Assembly: GCA_030744625.1 (NCBI GenBank)
Contig: JASLQF010000027.1
Location: 62,001-126,000, forward strand
Origin: Rhodospirillales bacterium
Lineage (GTDB): Bacteria > Pseudomonadota > Alphaproteobacteria > Rhodospirillales > JASLQF01
Length of the DNA stretch: 64,000 nucleotides
Reading direction: 5' to 3'
Shown: piece by piece, positions 35,570-46,872 of the stretch
Position numbering within the stretch: position 1 is the stretch's first letter
Layout: each line of letters opens with the position of its first letter
Notes under the pieces: model-generated
Databases searched by the model: none
Seen by the model: the letters and a program-made list of their open reading frames with translations, nothing else
Told to the model about the DNA's origin: nothing
Position numbers and translations under genes: made by a program

Positions 35570-37192
35570 CTACTTGTCCGTCTTATCCGTCTTGGCGTTC
35601 GCTTCGGTCTCCTCCGCCGCTTCGGCGGCGGCGCCGGCCTCCGCGGCGTCCGCGTCCGGCGCGGCGTCTGCGTCCGGCGCGCCTTCTTCGTCGTCGAACC
35701 AATGGGCGCGCGCCGCCATGATGACGGCGTTGGCCGAGTCCTGCGTGAGCACCCCGACGGAGACGATTTCCAGGAGTTCGTCGCTGGCCAGATCGCCGAG
35801 GTCGTCCAGCGTCTTGACGCCGGCTTCCCCAAGCTCCACAAGCATGCCCGGCGTCAGTCCCTTGATTTCGGCGACGGCGTCCTCGACGCCCAACTCACGC
35901 CGGCGCTGCGTCGACTTTTCATCTTCCTCGGCGATGAAAGCGCGCGCCCTGTCGCGCAGTTCCCGCACCATGGATTCGTCGAAGCCCTCGATGCTGGTCA
36001 ACTCCTCTTCCGGAACGAAGGCGACCTCTTCGATGCTCGAAAATCCTTCGGTGACCAGCAGATGGGCGATCACGTCATCGACATCGAGGCCGTCGATGAA
36101 CGCCTGAGAGCGTGCGCGGAATTCCTCGTTACGCCGGTCCGATTCCTCGGCCTCGGTCAGGATGTCGATGTCCCATCCGGTGAGCTGCGAGGCGAGGCGC
36201 ACGTTCTGGCCGCGCCGGCCGATGGCGAGGCTGAGCTGGTCGTCGGGCACCACCACCTCGATGCGGTTGGCCTCTTCGTCGAGCACCACCTTGGAGACCT
36301 CGGCGGGGGCCTGGGCGTTGACGATGAACGTGGCGGGGTCGGGGTTCCACTGGATGATGTCGATCTTCTCTCCTTGCAGTTCGCTGACCACCGCCTGGAC
36401 GCGTGATCCGCGCATGCCGACGCAGGCGCCGACGGGATCGATGCTCGAGTCGTTGGAAATCACGGCAATCTTGGCGCGCGAGCCGGGATCCCGGGCCACC
36501 GACTTGATCTCGATGATGCTGTCGTAAATTTCCGGCACCTCTTGGGCAAACAGCTTGGCCATGAAATTGGGGTGGCTGCGGGACAGGAATATCTGGGGGC
36601 CGCGGGGCTCCTCGCGCACGTCCAAAATGTAGGCGCGAATGCGGTCGCCGGTGGAGAAGTGTTCGCGCGGGATGCTCTCGTCGCGGCGCAGGAGGGCCTC
36701 CGCCCGTCCCAAGTCGACGATGATGTTGCCGAACTCTATGCGCTTGACGAGCCCGTTGACGATTTCTCCGATGCGATCCTTGAACTCCTCGTACTGGCGC
36801 TTGCGCTCGGCCTCGCGCACCTTTTGCACGATCACCTGCTTGGCGGTCTGGGCGGCAATGCGACCGAAATCGATGGGCGGCAGCGGTTCGACCAGGAATT
36901 CGCCGATCTCGGCATCCGCCTTGCGCCCGCGCGCTTCCTCCAAGCTGATTTGCGTAATCTCCTCCTCGACCGGGTCGGCCACCTCGATATAGCGGGCCAT
37001 ATCGATGATGCCCGACGTGCGGTCGATGGTGGCGCGGATGTCATGCTCTTGACCGTATTTGGAACGCCCCGCCTTCTGGATGGCTTGTTCCATGGCCTCC
37101 AACACTTCCTCGCGCTCGATACCCTTGTCGCGCGCCACCGTTTCCGCCACCTGCAGCAGTTCGGGGCGCGCGTGAGCCGTATCAGTATCCAT
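35570..37192 (-). CDS. nusA: Transcription termination/antitermination factor NusA
   Basis: S1/KH region ([50 protein letters not shown]) with C-terminal acidic repeats. Confidence 0.96.
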   Translation of the reverse strand: MDTDTAHARPELLQVAETVARDKGIEREEVLEAMEQAIQKAGRSKYGQEHDIRATIDRTSGIIDMARYIEVADPVEEEITQISLEEARGRKADAEIGEFLVEPLPPIDFGRIAAQTAKQVIVQKVREAERKRQYEEFKDRIGEIVNGLVKRIEFGNIIVDLGRAEALLRRDESIPREHFSTGDRIRAYILDVREEPRGPQIFLSRSHPNFMAKLFAQEVPEIYDSIIEIKSVARDPGSRAKIAVISNDSSIDPVGACVGMRGSRVQAVVSELQGEKIDIIQWNPDPATFIVNAQAPAEVSKVVLDEEANRIEVVVPDDQLSLAIGRRGQNVRLASQLTGWDIDILTEAEESDRRNEEFRARSQAFIDGLDVDDVIAHLLVTEGFSSIEEVAFVPEEELTSIEGFDESMVRELRDRARAFIAEEDEKSTQRRRELGVEDAVAEIKGLTPGMLVELGEAGVKTLDDLGDLASDELLEIVSVGVLTQDSANAVIMAARAHWFDDEEGAPDADAAPDADAAEAGAAAEAAEETEANAKTDKTDK

Positions 37193-37204
37193 TTTCTTTC
37201 CGCC

Positions 37205-37696
37205 CTAGCGTCCTTGCGTGTCCTGCGTCGCGGCGAGGAGCTCGTCGGTGAGGACCAGCTTGGCCCGCCTGATGTCGGAAAACGGCACCTCCACGGGGCT
37301 GCCCTCCACTTCCATTCGTACCGCGTTTCCAGCGACGCCGAGGAGGCGGCCGCGGAAATTCCGGCGCTCCGCGATGGGCCGGCTTGCTTCAAGGTGCGCC
37401 TCGAACCCGGCAAAACGCTCGAAGTCCCGTAGGCGCACCAGCGGACGGTCGATGCCCGGCGAACTCACCTCCAGGGTGTACGCCCCTTCGATCGGGTCGT
37501 CCACCTCGAGCACGGCGGAGATGGCGCGGCTGATATCCGCACAATTATCCACGCTCATCGCCCCGCCGCCACTGGGCTCCGCCATGACCTGCACCCGTGG
37601 CTTTTGCTTGCCGGAGATGCTCACCCGCACGAGGTCGAACCCCAAGGCTTCGACGGTGGGAGCGATCAGCCTCTCGACACGACCAGGCAAGTTCAT
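37205..37696 (-). CDS. rimP: Ribosome maturation factor RimP
   Basis: APTVEALGFDLVRVSISGKQKPRVQVMAE..CADISRAISAVLEVDDPIEGAYTLEVSSPGIDRPLVRLRDFERF. Start trimmed to 37696. Confidence 0.93.
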   Translation of the reverse strand: MNLPGRVERLIAPTVEALGFDLVRVSISGKQKPRVQVMAEPSGGGAMSVDNCADISRAISAVLEVDDPIEGAYTLEVSSPGIDRPLVRLRDFERFAGFEAHLEASRPIAERRNFRGRLLGVAGNAVRMEVEGSPVEVPFSDIRRAKLVLTDELLAATQDTQGR

Positions 37697-37743
37697 CGGC
37701 GCTACCTGCTGTTGACGCGCGCATTCTCCGAAGAGGCGGCCCC

Positions 37744-37771
37744 AAAAACAAAGAGTGGGCCAGTGGCCCAC
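37744..37771 (-). terminator. Intrinsic terminator / attenuator candidate before rimP
   Basis: Minus strand GTGGGCCACTGGCCCAC then TCTTTGTTTTT, ending about 47 nt before the rimP start codon. Confidence 0.7.
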
Positions 37772-37832
37772 CCCATCAAACCCAATCAACCGGTCACGCT
37801 CAACGAAGCCAATCAAAGTAAAAGCGGTACCA

Positions 37833-37860
37833 AATATAACCGCTTGGCGCCTGAACACAA
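37833..37860 (-). promoter_or_regulatory. Predicted promoter of the rimP-nusA-infB operon
   Basis: Minus strand TTGTGT-N16-TATATT; the -10 sits inside inverted repeat AAGCGGT (37822-37828) / ACCGCTT (37839-37845). Confidence 0.45.
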
Positions 37861-37897
37861 GAGGTTTCGTGCGTCCCCGAGAGGCCCGCCGCGCCCT

Positions 37898-38626
37898 CTA
37901 CGCCAAGGCGGTGGCGCGGCGGCGGCGGCGGAAGGCGAGATACACGCAGGTATCTCCCTGGGCCAGGGCCTTGGCCTCGTAGCGGGTCTCGAACCAATCC
38001 TCGGGACGCCGGCGCCACGCCTTGGGCGAGCGCGCCGGCCAGCGAAACTCGGGGTGCCGGGTGAACCTGTCGAGGCTCCAGCGGACGAACTCCATATGAT
38101 CGCTGGCGAACCTGAGTTCGGCGTCGTCCTTCATGACCCGGGCCAGGGTGTCCAGATTTTCCTTGGCCGGGAACCGGCGCTTGTGGTGGCGCTTCTTGGG
38201 CCAGGGATCGGCGAACAACACGAAGACCCGCCCGATGACGGCGTCGGGCAGGCAGGGAAGCAAAAGCCGCGCGTCGTCGTCGAAGACCCGGACATTGGAC
38301 AAGCCATCGCGCTCGACGCGGGCCAGCAGGGCGGCTACCCCGTTGACGTACGGCTCGCACCCGATCATGCCGACCGCGGGATGGAGGCGAGCCTGTTCCG
38401 CCAGGTGCTCGCCGGCACCGAAGCCGACTTCGAGCCAGATGTCCTCAACGGATTCCGCGAAGAGAGCCGCCAGGTCGGCGGGCGCGCCGCCAACCTCGGC
38501 AGGCACGCGCAGACGCGGCAATAGCTCTTCGATCAGTGCATGGCGGCCCTTGCGCAGCGCGTGGCCATGGCGCCGCCCGTGCCAGCGGAGACGGTCGGCG
38601 GAATTGCGCCCCGCGCCGCCCGTCAA
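37898..38626 (-). CDS. trmB: tRNA (guanine-N7-)-methyltransferase
   Basis: [61 protein letters not shown]. Start uncertain; TTG at 38626 overlaps the metK stop and no in-frame ATG was seen near the expected N-terminus. Confidence 0.9.
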   Translation of the reverse strand: MTGGAGRNSADRLRWHGRRHGHALRKGRHALIEELLPRLRVPAEVGGAPADLAALFAESVEDIWLEVGFGAGEHLAEQARLHPAVGMIGCEPYVNGVAALLARVERDGLSNVRVFDDDARLLLPCLPDAVIGRVFVLFADPWPKKRHHKRRFPAKENLDTLARVMKDDAELRFASDHMEFVRWSLDRFTRHPEFRWPARSPKAWRRRPEDWFETRYEAKALAQGDTCVYLAFRRRRRATALA

Positions 38627-39798
38627 CTGGCTCCGAACGCGGCGCGCAGGTCGTCGACCAGATCGGTGCGTTCCCAGGAGAATCCTCCGTCGGGCTCCGG
38701 CGGCCTTCCGAAGTGCCCATAGGCCGCGGTGCGCGCGTAAATGGGCCGGCTGAGCTCCAGGTGCTCGCGGATGCCGCGCGGCGACAGATCGACCATGTCC
38801 TGAAGAACCTGCGAAAGCCGTTCCTCGTCCACCCGGTCGGCGCCATGGGTGTCGATATAGACCGACAGCGGCTTGGACACGCCGATGGCATAGGAAACCT
38901 GTAGGGTGCAGGTGTCGGCGAGACCGGCGGCGACGACGTTCTTGGCCACGTACCGCGCCGCGTAGGCGGCCGAGCGGTCGACCTTGGTCGGGTCCTTGCC
39001 GGAAAAGGCGCCGCCGCCGTGGGGCGCCGCGCCGCCGTAGGTATCGACGATTATCTTGCGCCCGGTGAGCCCGGCGTCGCCGTCCGGTCCGCCGATGACG
39101 AAACGGCCGGTCGGATTTACGTAGAACTCGTCCTCGGCGCACATCCAGCCCTCGGGCAGCACGTTGACGACATGGGGGCGGACGATCTCGCGCACTTCTT
39201 CCTGGCTTAGACTTTCCGCGTGATGGGTGGACACGACCACCGACGTGGCGCCTACCGGGCGCCCGTTCACGTAGCGAAGGGTGATCTGGCTCTTGGCATC
39301 GGGGCCGAGCCCCGGCTCGGCGCCGGAATGGCGGGCCTCGGCCAGCGAGTGCAGGATGGCGTGGGAATAATAGATGGGCGCCGGCATGAGCACGTCGGTC
39401 TCGGTGCACGCAAAGCCGAACATGAGCCCCTGGTCGCCGGCGCCCTCGTCCTTGTTGCCGGCGGCGTCCACGCCCTGGGCGATGTCCGCCGATTGGGAAT
39501 GGACATGGATGATGACCTCCGCGTCGCGCCAGTGAAAGCGCTCTTGTTCGTAGCCGATGGCCTTGACGGCGGCGCGGGCAACGTCTTCCAGGGTCGCGTG
39601 GGTGATGGTGTCCGGCCCCCGCACCTCGCCGGCAAGCACGATGAGGTTGGTGGTGCACAGGGTCTCGACGGCGACGCGCGAATGGGGATCGGCGGTAAGG
39701 TAGGTATCGACGACGGCGTCGGAAACGCGGTCGCAAACCTTGTCGGGATGTCCCTCGGAAACGGACTCGCTGGTGAACAGATAATCGGTTTTAGGCAC
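38623..39798 (-). CDS. metK: S-adenosylmethionine synthetase
   Basis: [69 protein letters not shown]. Confidence 0.97.
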   Translation of the reverse strand: MPKTDYLFTSESVSEGHPDKVCDRVSDAVVDTYLTADPHSRVAVETLCTTNLIVLAGEVRGPDTITHATLEDVARAAVKAIGYEQERFHWRDAEVIIHVHSQSADIAQGVDAAGNKDEGAGDQGLMFGFACTETDVLMPAPIYYSHAILHSLAEARHSGAEPGLGPDAKSQITLRYVNGRPVGATSVVVSTHHAESLSQEEVREIVRPHVVNVLPEGWMCAEDEFYVNPTGRFVIGGPDGDAGLTGRKIIVDTYGGAAPHGGGAFSGKDPTKVDRSAAYAARYVAKNVVAAGLADTCTLQVSYAIGVSKPLSVYIDTHGADRVDEERLSQVLQDMVDLSPRGIREHLELSRPIYARTAAYGHFGRPPEPDGGFSWERTDLVDDLRAAFGAS

Positions 39799-39864
39799 GG
39801 TCTACCCCGCTGATCTAGTCATGTCGTTCTTGATGGACCAGGGGTCTCAACGCGCGCTTCGCCG

Positions 39865-39893
39865 ATATTAAAGGTCGGAGGACGCCGTCCCAA
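39865..39893 (-). promoter_or_regulatory. Predicted metK promoter
   Basis: Minus strand TTGGGA-N17-TAATAT about 70 bp upstream of metK; spacer contains GGACGGCGTCC palindrome. Confidence 0.45.
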
Positions 39894-39916
39894 GCCCACT
39901 TAGCGCCTTTTTTGCG

Positions 39917-39996
39917 TGGTGGCAAGCGGTGCAAATCCATCCACGGCCGCCCCCGGGAGCGGCGACGGGCGGGGGCTCTTGTGGCAAGCTTTGCAA
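39917..39996 (-). repeat. Two 18-bp direct repeats upstream of metK
   Basis: Minus strand TTGCACCGCTTGCCACCA (39917-39934) and TTGCAAAGCTTGCCACAA (39979-39996): 15/18 identical, 62 bp register. Confidence 0.75.
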
Positions 39997-40070
39997 CCCC
40001 CGTCAAGGGATTTCAGGAAAGCTTCGGGAGGGCATGCCGGGGGACGCGCCGCGGCGCGCTGAATGGCCGG

Positions 40071-40520
40071 CTAGCGCTTCTTGGTTTTATCCGCCAGGGA
40101 CTTGGTCAGTTCGAACAACCGCTTGCGGACCCGGGGGTCGGGTATCTTGTAGTAGGCGCGAACCAGTTCCAGGGTCTCCCGGCGGCTCAACGCGTCCGAC
40201 TCGAATACGGCCTGCGATCGGTCCCTCAGGCCGGAAACCCGACGCGATGGCTTGGCCTTGGTTTCGTCGGGCATGTCGTCGAAGAAAAACGAAACCGGTA
40301 CGTCGAGAATCTGGCTGAGCTCGAAAAGCCGGCTCGAACCGATGCGGTTGGCCCCGCGTTCGTATTTCTGAACCTGCGGGAAGGTGAGACCCAGGGCGTC
40401 GCCGAGCTTGCCTTGGCTCAACCCGAGCAAGGTACGCCGCAGGCGGACGCGGGCGCCGACATGCACGTCGACCGGCCGAGGGCCGGTGCGGCGCCGCTTG
40501 GTTGCTCGCGCCCTTTTCAT
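40071..40520 (-). CDS. XRE-family transcriptional regulator upstream of metK
   Basis: VGARVRLRRTLLGLSQGKLGDALGLTFPQVQKYERGANRIGSSRLFELSQILDVPVSFFFD is a canonical Cro/C1 HTH. Confidence 0.93.
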   Translation of the reverse strand: MKRARATKRRRTGPRPVDVHVGARVRLRRTLLGLSQGKLGDALGLTFPQVQKYERGANRIGSSRLFELSQILDVPVSFFFDDMPDETKAKPSRRVSGLRDRSQAVFESDALSRRETLELVRAYYKIPDPRVRKRLFELTKSLADKTKKR

Positions 40521-40588
40521 GATTGACCGTGGAAAGTACTCATAAAACCAGGAAATCCTTCATAGATTCATCCGCCTACGTCAGCCAA

Positions 40589-40617
40589 ACGATAAGTGAA
40601 ACAGCGTTGCGGGTCAA
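40589..40617 (-). promoter_or_regulatory. Predicted promoter of the XRE regulator gene
   Basis: Minus strand TTGACC-N17-TATCGT about 70 bp upstream of the ATG in the AT-richer lnt/xre gap. Confidence 0.5.
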
Positions 40618-40681
40618 CAAAATTTCCATACCCGCGTATGTATCAAGCTGGAATGCGCCGACCGCGCTTCAAACCTGACCT

Positions 40682-42301
40682 TTACGACCCGCGGGACAGC
40701 AGGAGGCCGCCCGCCGCCGCCGCCAACAGCACCATGACGACGATCCAATCGCCCAAAAGACCGTAGGGCGTGATGCCCTCCAGGGCGGTGGGCAGGGGGC
40801 TGTCGAGCACCCCGGTGACGCCGAGGCCGAGCCTGGCGACGGTGCGTCCATGGGCGTCCACGACCGCCGAGATTCCGGTGTTGGCCACCCGCACCAGGGG
40901 CAGACCCTCCTCGACGGCGCGAAAGCGTGCCGCGGCGAAGTGCTGGTACGGGCCGGATGACATCCCGAACCAGGCGTCGTTGGTGACGTTGAGCAGCCAG
41001 GCGGGACGGTCTTCCCTGTCCAGCACGCTTCCGGGAAAGATGGCTTCGTAGCAGATGAGCGGGCTGAACGGCGGCAGTCCGGGGAGCCTGAGAGTCACCG
41101 GGCCCGGACCCGGCGAGAAGTCCATGCGTCCGGGCACCAGCCTGGATATGTTCAGAAGACCGCGAAACGGCACGTACTCGCCGAAGGGCACCAGGTGGAA
41201 CTTGTCGTATGTGGCAACGATCTCGCCGCGCTCGCCGACGGCGTGGAGGCTGTTCCAAATTCGCGCCGCCGCGCCCTCGCGGCGCGTCACCCGAGGCGCG
41301 CCGGCAATCAACAAGCCGCCGGCGGGCACCGCAGCGCCGAGCGCCTCGAGGAGTCGCGGCTCATTGGCGAGGTCGAACGGCACCGCCGTCTCCGCCCAGA
41401 TGACGTGGGTGGGCTGAGGGGCCTGCACGGGGCTCGGCGGCGCGCCGCTCATGTCGAGTTGCCGCTCGACGTGGGCGCGGCGCAGCTTGGGGCGCCATTT
41501 GAGCTTTTGATCGATGGCCGGCTGCACGAGGCGCAGGCGAACGCCCGCCACCTCTCCTCCGGGGGCCAGAGCCAGCCGTGCCGCGCCGCCGGCCCACGCG
41601 AGCCCGAGCACGGCGGCGGCGGCGGCCACGGCGCCAAGCGCGCGGCGCTCGACGACGGCGCCATCGGCCAGCACCGCCGGCATCGCCGCCACCGTCACGC
41701 TCAACAGGCTAATCCCGTAAACGCCGAAGACGGCGGCCGACTGCATCATGGGCTCGGAGACCACCCACACCGTGCCCACGAGGTTCCATGGGAAGCCCGT
41801 GAATATCCAGCCGCGCAGCCACTCGAGCGCCGTCCACGCCGCCCCGAGGACGAGCACCCGCCCTGCTCCCCGCGTGCCCGAGGCGCCGACAAGCAGCGCC
41901 GCGACGCCCGGAAACACCGCGACCACCGCGGCCAGGCCACCGACGGCGAACGGAACCATCCAGCCGAATTGCGCGGCGTCGGTCAAAAGCGCGTGGGCGA
42001 TCCAGTAAAGGCCGGCCGCGAAGTGCCCAAAGCCGAACCACCACCCGGCCGCGAAGGCGCTCCGCCAGCCGCCGCTGCCGTCGATCAGCCACAAGAGTCC
42101 GATAAACGCCGGCACCAACAGAACGATGGCGTGCACGGGCGGCAACGCCGCCGTCGCCAGGAGCCCTAGGCCGGCCGCCAGGGTAAGACGCCGCCACCCG
42201 GACGCCCCCGTGACGCGAACCTTGGCCCGGGCCCAAATACCGGGGGAGGGCGGCACGCCATCCGGCGGTGGCGAGGATCTCATGCGCCGGGGAGCGTCCA
42301 T
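40682..42301 (-). CDS. lnt: Apolipoprotein N-acyltransferase
   Basis: Hydrophobic N-terminus, WAETAVPFDL, YDKFHLVPFGEYVPFRGLL, ICYEAIFPGSV, NVTNDAWFGMSSGPYQHFAAARFRAVEEGLPLVRVANTGIS. Confidence 0.95.
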   Translation of the reverse strand: MDAPRRMRSSPPPDGVPPSPGIWARAKVRVTGASGWRRLTLAAGLGLLATAALPPVHAIVLLVPAFIGLLWLIDGSGGWRSAFAAGWWFGFGHFAAGLYWIAHALLTDAAQFGWMVPFAVGGLAAVVAVFPGVAALLVGASGTRGAGRVLVLGAAWTALEWLRGWIFTGFPWNLVGTVWVVSEPMMQSAAVFGVYGISLLSVTVAAMPAVLADGAVVERRALGAVAAAAAVLGLAWAGGAARLALAPGGEVAGVRLRLVQPAIDQKLKWRPKLRRAHVERQLDMSGAPPSPVQAPQPTHVIWAETAVPFDLANEPRLLEALGAAVPAGGLLIAGAPRVTRREGAAARIWNSLHAVGERGEIVATYDKFHLVPFGEYVPFRGLLNISRLVPGRMDFSPGPGPVTLRLPGLPPFSPLICYEAIFPGSVLDREDRPAWLLNVTNDAWFGMSSGPYQHFAAARFRAVEEGLPLVRVANTGISAVVDAHGRTVARLGLGVTGVLDSPLPTALEGITPYGLLGDWIVVMVLLAAAAGGLLLSRGS

Positions 42302-42311
42302 GAAGCCGCGA

Positions 42312-43220
42312 TCAGGCCTGTTTGGCGGGTTCGCCGGGCAACCCGCGCACGCGCAATCGCTTGATGCGGCGCGGATCGGCGTCGATGACCTCGAATTCGA
42401 GCCCGCAGGGGTGGCTCACCAGCTCGCCGCGAATGGGAACGTGGCCGGCCAACGAGAACACAAGACCCCCGAGGGTGTCGATGTCGGCCCGCTCCTCTTC
42501 GTTGACGACGGGGCCGGTGATTTCCTCGAGGGCCTCGAGTGTGGCCCGCGCATCGGCGTCGAGCGAGCCATCGCTCCTTTTGACGAGGGTCGGCTCGTCG
42601 CCGCGGTCGTGCTCGTCCTCGATCTCGCCGACGATCTCCTCGACCAGGTCCTCGATCGTCACCAGCCCGTCGACACCGCCGTACTCGTCCACCACCACCG
42701 CCATGTGGGAACGCGTGACGCGCATCTCCAGAAGCAACTCGAGCACCTGCATGGAGGGCGATACGAACAGCACCCGGCGCACGATCTTGGAGAGGGTAAA
42801 TGCCTCGTCCTCGGGCCGGGCCGCGACGTCCTTGATGTGCACCATGCCAATGATATCATCCAGAGTCTCCCCATGGACCGGCAGACGGGAGTGCCCCTCC
42901 CGGGTCATCAGCGCGATCACCTGCGAACGCGGCGCCCCATTTTCGACGGCGATGATGTCGGCACGCGGCACCATCACGTCATGCACGGTGCGGTCGCGCA
43001 AATCGAGGATATTGGAGAGCAACACCCGCTCGTCCTCGGCGATCGAGGCCTCGGCGTCGTCGCGCTCCTCGATCAGCTCCTCGAGCGTGTCACGGACCGA
43101 ACTCTCTCCGTTGCGAAGACGGCGCAGGCCGCGCAGCCAACCGCGCACGGTTTCCGTCAACGAGGGCGCCGGGGGGGCATCACCGTCGCGCGGCGGACTA
43201 CCGTTAGGCTGATCGTTCAT
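42312..43220 (-). CDS. Hemolysin-like CBS-domain protein (CorC/TlyC family)
   Basis: RTVHDVMVPRADIIAVE..GHSRLPVHGETLDDIIGMVHIKD..VVVDEYGGVDGLVTIEDLVEEIVGEIEDEHD. Start at 43220. Confidence 0.93.
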   Translation of the reverse strand: MNDQPNGSPPRDGDAPPAPSLTETVRGWLRGLRRLRNGESSVRDTLEELIEERDDAEASIAEDERVLLSNILDLRDRTVHDVMVPRADIIAVENGAPRSQVIALMTREGHSRLPVHGETLDDIIGMVHIKDVAARPEDEAFTLSKIVRRVLFVSPSMQVLELLLEMRVTRSHMAVVVDEYGGVDGLVTIEDLVEEIVGEIEDEHDRGDEPTLVKRSDGSLDADARATLEALEEITGPVVNEEERADIDTLGGLVFSLAGHVPIRGELVSHPCGLEFEVIDADPRRIKRLRVRGLPGEPAKQA

Positions 43221-43230
43221 GGTGCGACTG

Positions 43231-43773
43231 TCATCGTTCGGCGCGGTCCTCGTAGGGACTGGCGACGCCCAGGCGGAATAGTGCCTGCGATTCCAGTCTC
43301 TCCATGCGATCCGCTTCCGCTGTCGTCTGGTGGCCGTGTCCCAGCAAATGGAGCATACCATGGACCACCAGATGGCATAAATGATCGGCCAGACTCCTGG
43401 CCTCGGCCGCCGCCTCGGCGGCGGCGGTCTCGTAGGCGACGACCACGTCGCCCAGGATGCGTGGCGCGCCCGGGGCGTCATCTCCTCCGTCGTCGCCGGC
43501 GGCGTCGGCATTGGCAAAGGCGAGCACGTTTGTCGCCTCGTCCAGGTTGCGGTAATCCCTGTTGAGGGCGCGCATGAACCGGTCGTCGGCCAGCACCAGG
43601 CTCGCCTCGGCGCCCGCCGGGGTCGACGCCGGGGTCGACGCCGGCGTGGCTCCGTTCGCCGCGCAGGCCGCCCGGGCGGCATCCCGGCAAACGTCCTCCA
43701 CCCCCGGCACCGCCTCTATCCACGCGGGACAGGAAACGGTGACGTCGATTTCCAGCGCGCCGGTCATACCCAT
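43231..43773 (-). CDS. ybeY: Endoribonuclease YbeY
   Basis: RFMRALNRDYRNLDEATNVLAFAN, HLVVHGMLHLLGHGHQTTAEADRMERLE. Confidence 0.94.
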   Translation of the reverse strand: MGMTGALEIDVTVSCPAWIEAVPGVEDVCRDAARAACAANGATPASTPASTPAGAEASLVLADDRFMRALNRDYRNLDEATNVLAFANADAAGDDGGDDAPGAPRILGDVVVAYETAAAEAAAEARSLADHLCHLVVHGMLHLLGHGHQTTAEADRMERLESQALFRLGVASPYEDRAER

Positions 43774-43779
43774 GCCGCG

Positions 43780-44828
<1,049 letters not shown>

Positions 44829-44832
<4 letters not shown>

Positions 44833-46196
44833 GCGACGGCCCCCTCGACAGCGGCGGCGGCCGACACCAAGACGCCGGCGAGGCTATTGGCGTGCGCCGC
44901 CTCGACACGCACCGCGGCGATGGCCCCGAACAAGCTTTCCGGCGCCTCCACGTGCACGGCCTGCATATAAGGGCTGCGGCCCACGAGCTGGCCGGCGTGG
45001 CGGCCGCGGCGCTCCAGGAGCACCGACACGGTTTGGCCCACGGCACCGGTGTTGAAGGTCCGTTGCTGCGCGTCCAAAAGATCCCGCAGCGCCGCCAAGC
45101 GGTCTTCTTTCTCCGCTTCCGCGACCTGTCCCTCCATTTCCGCCGCCGGGGTGCCGGGACGCCGGCTGTACTTGAAGGTGTAGGCCTGGGCGAAGCCGAC
45201 GTCGGCAACCAGCGCCAGGGTGGCGTCGAAGTCGGCCGCCGTTTCGCCGGGGAACCCCACGATGAAGTCCGAGGAAAGGGCGATGTCGGCGCGCGCCGCG
45301 CGCAGCTTGTCGACCAGGCGTCGGTAGTCTTCCGCCGTGTGGCGCCGGTTCATGGCCCTCAGCACCCGGTCGGAGCCCGACTGCGCGGGCAAGTGCAGGA
45401 ACGGCATGAGTTCGGGCACGTCGCGGTGCGCCGAGATCAGCGCCGTGTCCATGTCGGCGGGATAGGACGTGGTGTAGCGGATGCGTTTCACCCCGTCGAT
45501 TTCGGCCACCGCCGCGATCAAGCGGCCCAGGCCATACTCGCCGCCGCCCCGCACTTCGCCATGGTAGGCGTTGACGTTCTGGCCGAGGAGCGTGATCTCG
45601 CGTGCCCCTGTCTCGGCCAACCTGCGGGCCTCCGCCAACACGGCGGCCACGGGCCGCGAATGCTCGGCACCGCGCGTATAGGGCACCACACAAAAGGAGC
45701 AGAACTTGTCGCATCCTTCCTGAACGGTGAGAAAGGCGGCGCCGCCGTTGGCGGCGGCGACCTCGGGCAGGTGGTCGAACTTGGACTCGGCCGGAAAATC
45801 GGTGTCGAGGACGGTGCCCCGGGCGCGCTCGGCGCGCGCCACCAGCTCGGGCAAGCGATGATAGGTCTGGGGGCCGAACACCATGTCCACGTAAGGGACG
45901 CGGCGAACGATCTCGGCGCCTTCCGCCTGGGCGACGCAGCCGGCCACGGCCAGGGTCATTGGCCGGTCCCGGCGCCGGTCCTTGATCCGGCGCAGGCGGC
46001 CCAGCTCCGAGAACACCTTCTCGGCCGCCTTCTCGCGGATATGGCAGGTGTTGAGGATGACCAGATCCGCCACCGCCGCGTCGTCGACGGACACGTAACC
46101 GAGGGGTGCCAGGACGTCGGCCATGCGCGCCGAGTCGTAGACGTTCATCTGGCAGCCGTAAGTCTTGATGTAGAGTTTCTTCGCCAAGTCCGCCAC
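44829..46196 (-). CDS. miaB: tRNA (N6-isopentenyl adenosine(37)-C2)-methylthiotransferase
   Basis: [69 protein letters not shown]. Confidence 0.96.
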
Positions 46197-46356
46197 CCTA
46201 CCGCACGGGGCGATCAGGGCCGTCAGGGCGCCAGGGAAGGCTTGCGGTCATTCTTGCGATCAAATCCTCGGGTACCGCGCTTGTCCAACACAAAAGTTAA
46301 CACCGTGACCCGAACTGTCAAGGTGGCGCCGGGATTTGGCGAGCGCCCCTGTCGCG

Positions 46357-46797
46357 TCAATCCTTTTTATCTTCCTTTTCCTTGTCCTCGAGGGGAACTG
46401 CGTAGAGTTCCAGCCGGTGCCCGACCAGCCTGAATCCGAGATCCTTGGCGATTCGCTTCTGCAGGCCCTCGATCTCCTTGTTCTGGAATTCTGTGACCCG
46501 CCCCGATTGGATGTCGATCAGATGGTCATGGTGCTCGTCCGTGACCTCCTCGTAACGGGCGCGGCCATCTCCGAAGTCGTGTCTTTCCAGGATGTCCGCC
46601 GCCTCGAAAAGACGGACCGTCCGATAAACGGTGGCGATGCTGATGCGCGGGTCCATTCGGGTGGCGCGCCGGTAGACTTCCTCGACATCCGGATGGTCTT
46701 CGGCTTCCGAAAGGACGCGGGCGATGATCCGGCGCTGGCCGGTCATCTTCATGCCCTTGCGGATGCATAACTCTTCGATTCGCGATGGCGACGCCAT
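46357..46797 (-). CDS. fur: Fur-family ferric uptake regulator
   Basis: KMTGQRRIIARVLSEAEDHPDVEEVYRRATRMDPRISIATVYRTVRLFEAADILERHDFGDGRARYEEVTDEHHDHLID. Confidence 0.9.
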   Translation of the reverse strand: MASPSRIEELCIRKGMKMTGQRRIIARVLSEAEDHPDVEEVYRRATRMDPRISIATVYRTVRLFEAADILERHDFGDGRARYEEVTDEHHDHLIDIQSGRVTEFQNKEIEGLQKRIAKDLGFRLVGHRLELYAVPLEDKEKEDKKD

Positions 46798-46872
46798 GGC
46801 CCCTCCGATAGCTACCGCGCGGGTCGTCGCCCGCGATCCTCAGACGCTATTGCCGGTTCCAACGGGGTCCGA

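Noticed and set aside
39799-40070. SAM riboswitch upstream of metK
   Set aside because: Position is suggestive and GC stems exist, but I could not match the conserved core of SAM-II or SAM/SAH classes by eye. An Rfam/Infernal scan is needed before calling it.
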